Positions 63,500 through 64,000 of a DNA stretch of 64,000 nt are shown here, piece after piece (within the stretch, counting starts at the first letter, position 1; each line of letters begins with the position of its first letter). The DNA comes from Clonostachys chloroleuca. Taxonomy: Eukaryota > Ascomycota > Sordariomycetes > Hypocreales > Bionectriaceae. The notes under the pieces were generated by a model that saw only the letters and a list, made by a program, of their open reading frames with translations, was not told the DNA's origin and searched no databases. The position numbers and the translations under genes were made by a program. The DNA lies in contig JBANAY010000003.1 of the NCBI GenBank assembly GCA_037952775.1, positions 5,146,001 through 5,210,000 on the forward strand, in the 5' to 3' direction.

Positions 63500-64000
63500 C
63501 GTGAGATTAGCTATCTGTTGATTTAAGATAAAAAGAGAGTTGAAGGGCGAACCGGGGAGTCGTCTTGCCGAAGGATATGGAGAAATAAGTAGATATAAGG
63601 TTTGAATTCAGACGCCTCTGCAAACGGATGTCAACCGCCATTGGCCTGTCGGCAAACGCCCCTCGAACCTAGTTCTTCCAATTATGGTCCTTGTTACTTT
63701 AACTTTTTATTCAAATTCCAGTTTACGATCAATCCGTTACAGCGGTGTTCCAGTTTCCGCCTTTGCTATGAATGGAGCGTGGAATAGAAGCGGATGTCCT
63801 GTTTCGCTCACCCGTGGATTGCAAATAGGACAAATTGCGTACTCGGCTCATTCTGGCAGAGTCAATTCGACCAAATTCTGAACGGCATATTCCTAGATCC
63901 GTTGAGATGAAGACCGGATATCATTTATGGCCTCGAGCTGCAGCTTGCGCGATCTCGAGATCTTCCCGTTACCTCTACCTGGGTTCGACTTCATTGGAAA
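63500..64000. other. Right edge, no gene recognised
   Basis: Promoter side of the minus-strand membrane protein. Short plus-strand frames of 61-65 codons at 63602-63881 show no family resemblance. Confidence 0.4.

Noticed and set aside
1..64000. tRNA or rRNA genes
   Set aside because: No convincing tRNA A/B box pair with cloverleaf arms and no rRNA-like stretch was noticed when reading; a covariance-model scan was not possible.

Overview
This window is nuclear DNA of a filamentous ascomycete, most likely Eurotiales (Aspergillus or Penicillium type). The signs are genes broken by short GT-AG introns of about 40-110 bases with CTAAC-like branch sites, Zn2Cys6 regulators, an NLR-like NACHT/ankyrin gene, a Fot1/pogo DNA transposon and genes of the fungal quinate (qut) system. 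Exon joins were worked out by hand from splice signals, reading phase and protein continuity; no search was run.

Layout. 1-3.6 kb: a Zn2Cys6 regulator cut by the left edge, divergent from a phosphonoacetate hydrolase gene, then an Mrs2-type Mg2+ transporter. 4.4-13.6 kb: the quinate block, with type II dehydroquinase (qutE), activator (qutA), repressor (qutR), dehydroshikimate dehydratase (qutC) and a small cupin. 13.8-21.7 kb: an esterase-NACHT-ankyrin gene with several lesions, a GST-like gene and a conserved fungal gene with two internal stops. 23-30.4 kb: a secreted-type amidase ending in SDEL, a TpA-rich gene desert, a berberine-bridge-like FAD oxidase and a secreted DUF4185-like protein. 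31.7-40.3 kb: a second aromatic block with a SnoaL-fold protein, two quinate dehydrogenase-like genes, one shikimate dehydrogenase-like gene, maleylacetate reductase and hydroxyquinol 1,2-dioxygenase. 40.8-47 kb: an F-box protein, a Dal5-type MFS transporter and an apparently intact 1.86 kb Fot1/pogo transposon with perfect 44-bp terminal repeats. 48.6-63.5 kb: a GH16 glucanase, an epoxide-hydrolase-like enzyme, a cytochrome b5/b5-reductase fusion, a small secreted protein, an NAD-dependent epimerase, an ankyrin protein, a DUF829 pseudogene, a Cys-rich orphan and a single-pass membrane protein.

How the genes may work together. Quinate dehydrogenase, QutE and QutC would take quinate through dehydroquinate and dehydroshikimate to protocatechuate. 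Hydroxyquinol dioxygenase and maleylacetate reductase would take hydroxyquinol to 3-oxoadipate. The step from protocatechuate to hydroxyquinol is not visible here, nor is a sugar-type quinate permease. QutA-like palindromes lie upstream of qutE, the shikimate dehydrogenase-like gene and, more weakly, qutC and the frameshifted qutB-like gene, which would link the two blocks under one regulator (inference).

A striking feature is the number of coding lesions. qutR, qutC and the qutB-like gene each have one frameshift. The NLR-like gene has two frameshifts and a stop, and two further genes carry in-frame TAG codons. Either the consensus sequence has indel errors, especially in C runs, or this region is decaying. 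The four nonsense codons could all come from CpA to TpA changes, which is compatible with but does not prove RIP-like mutation.
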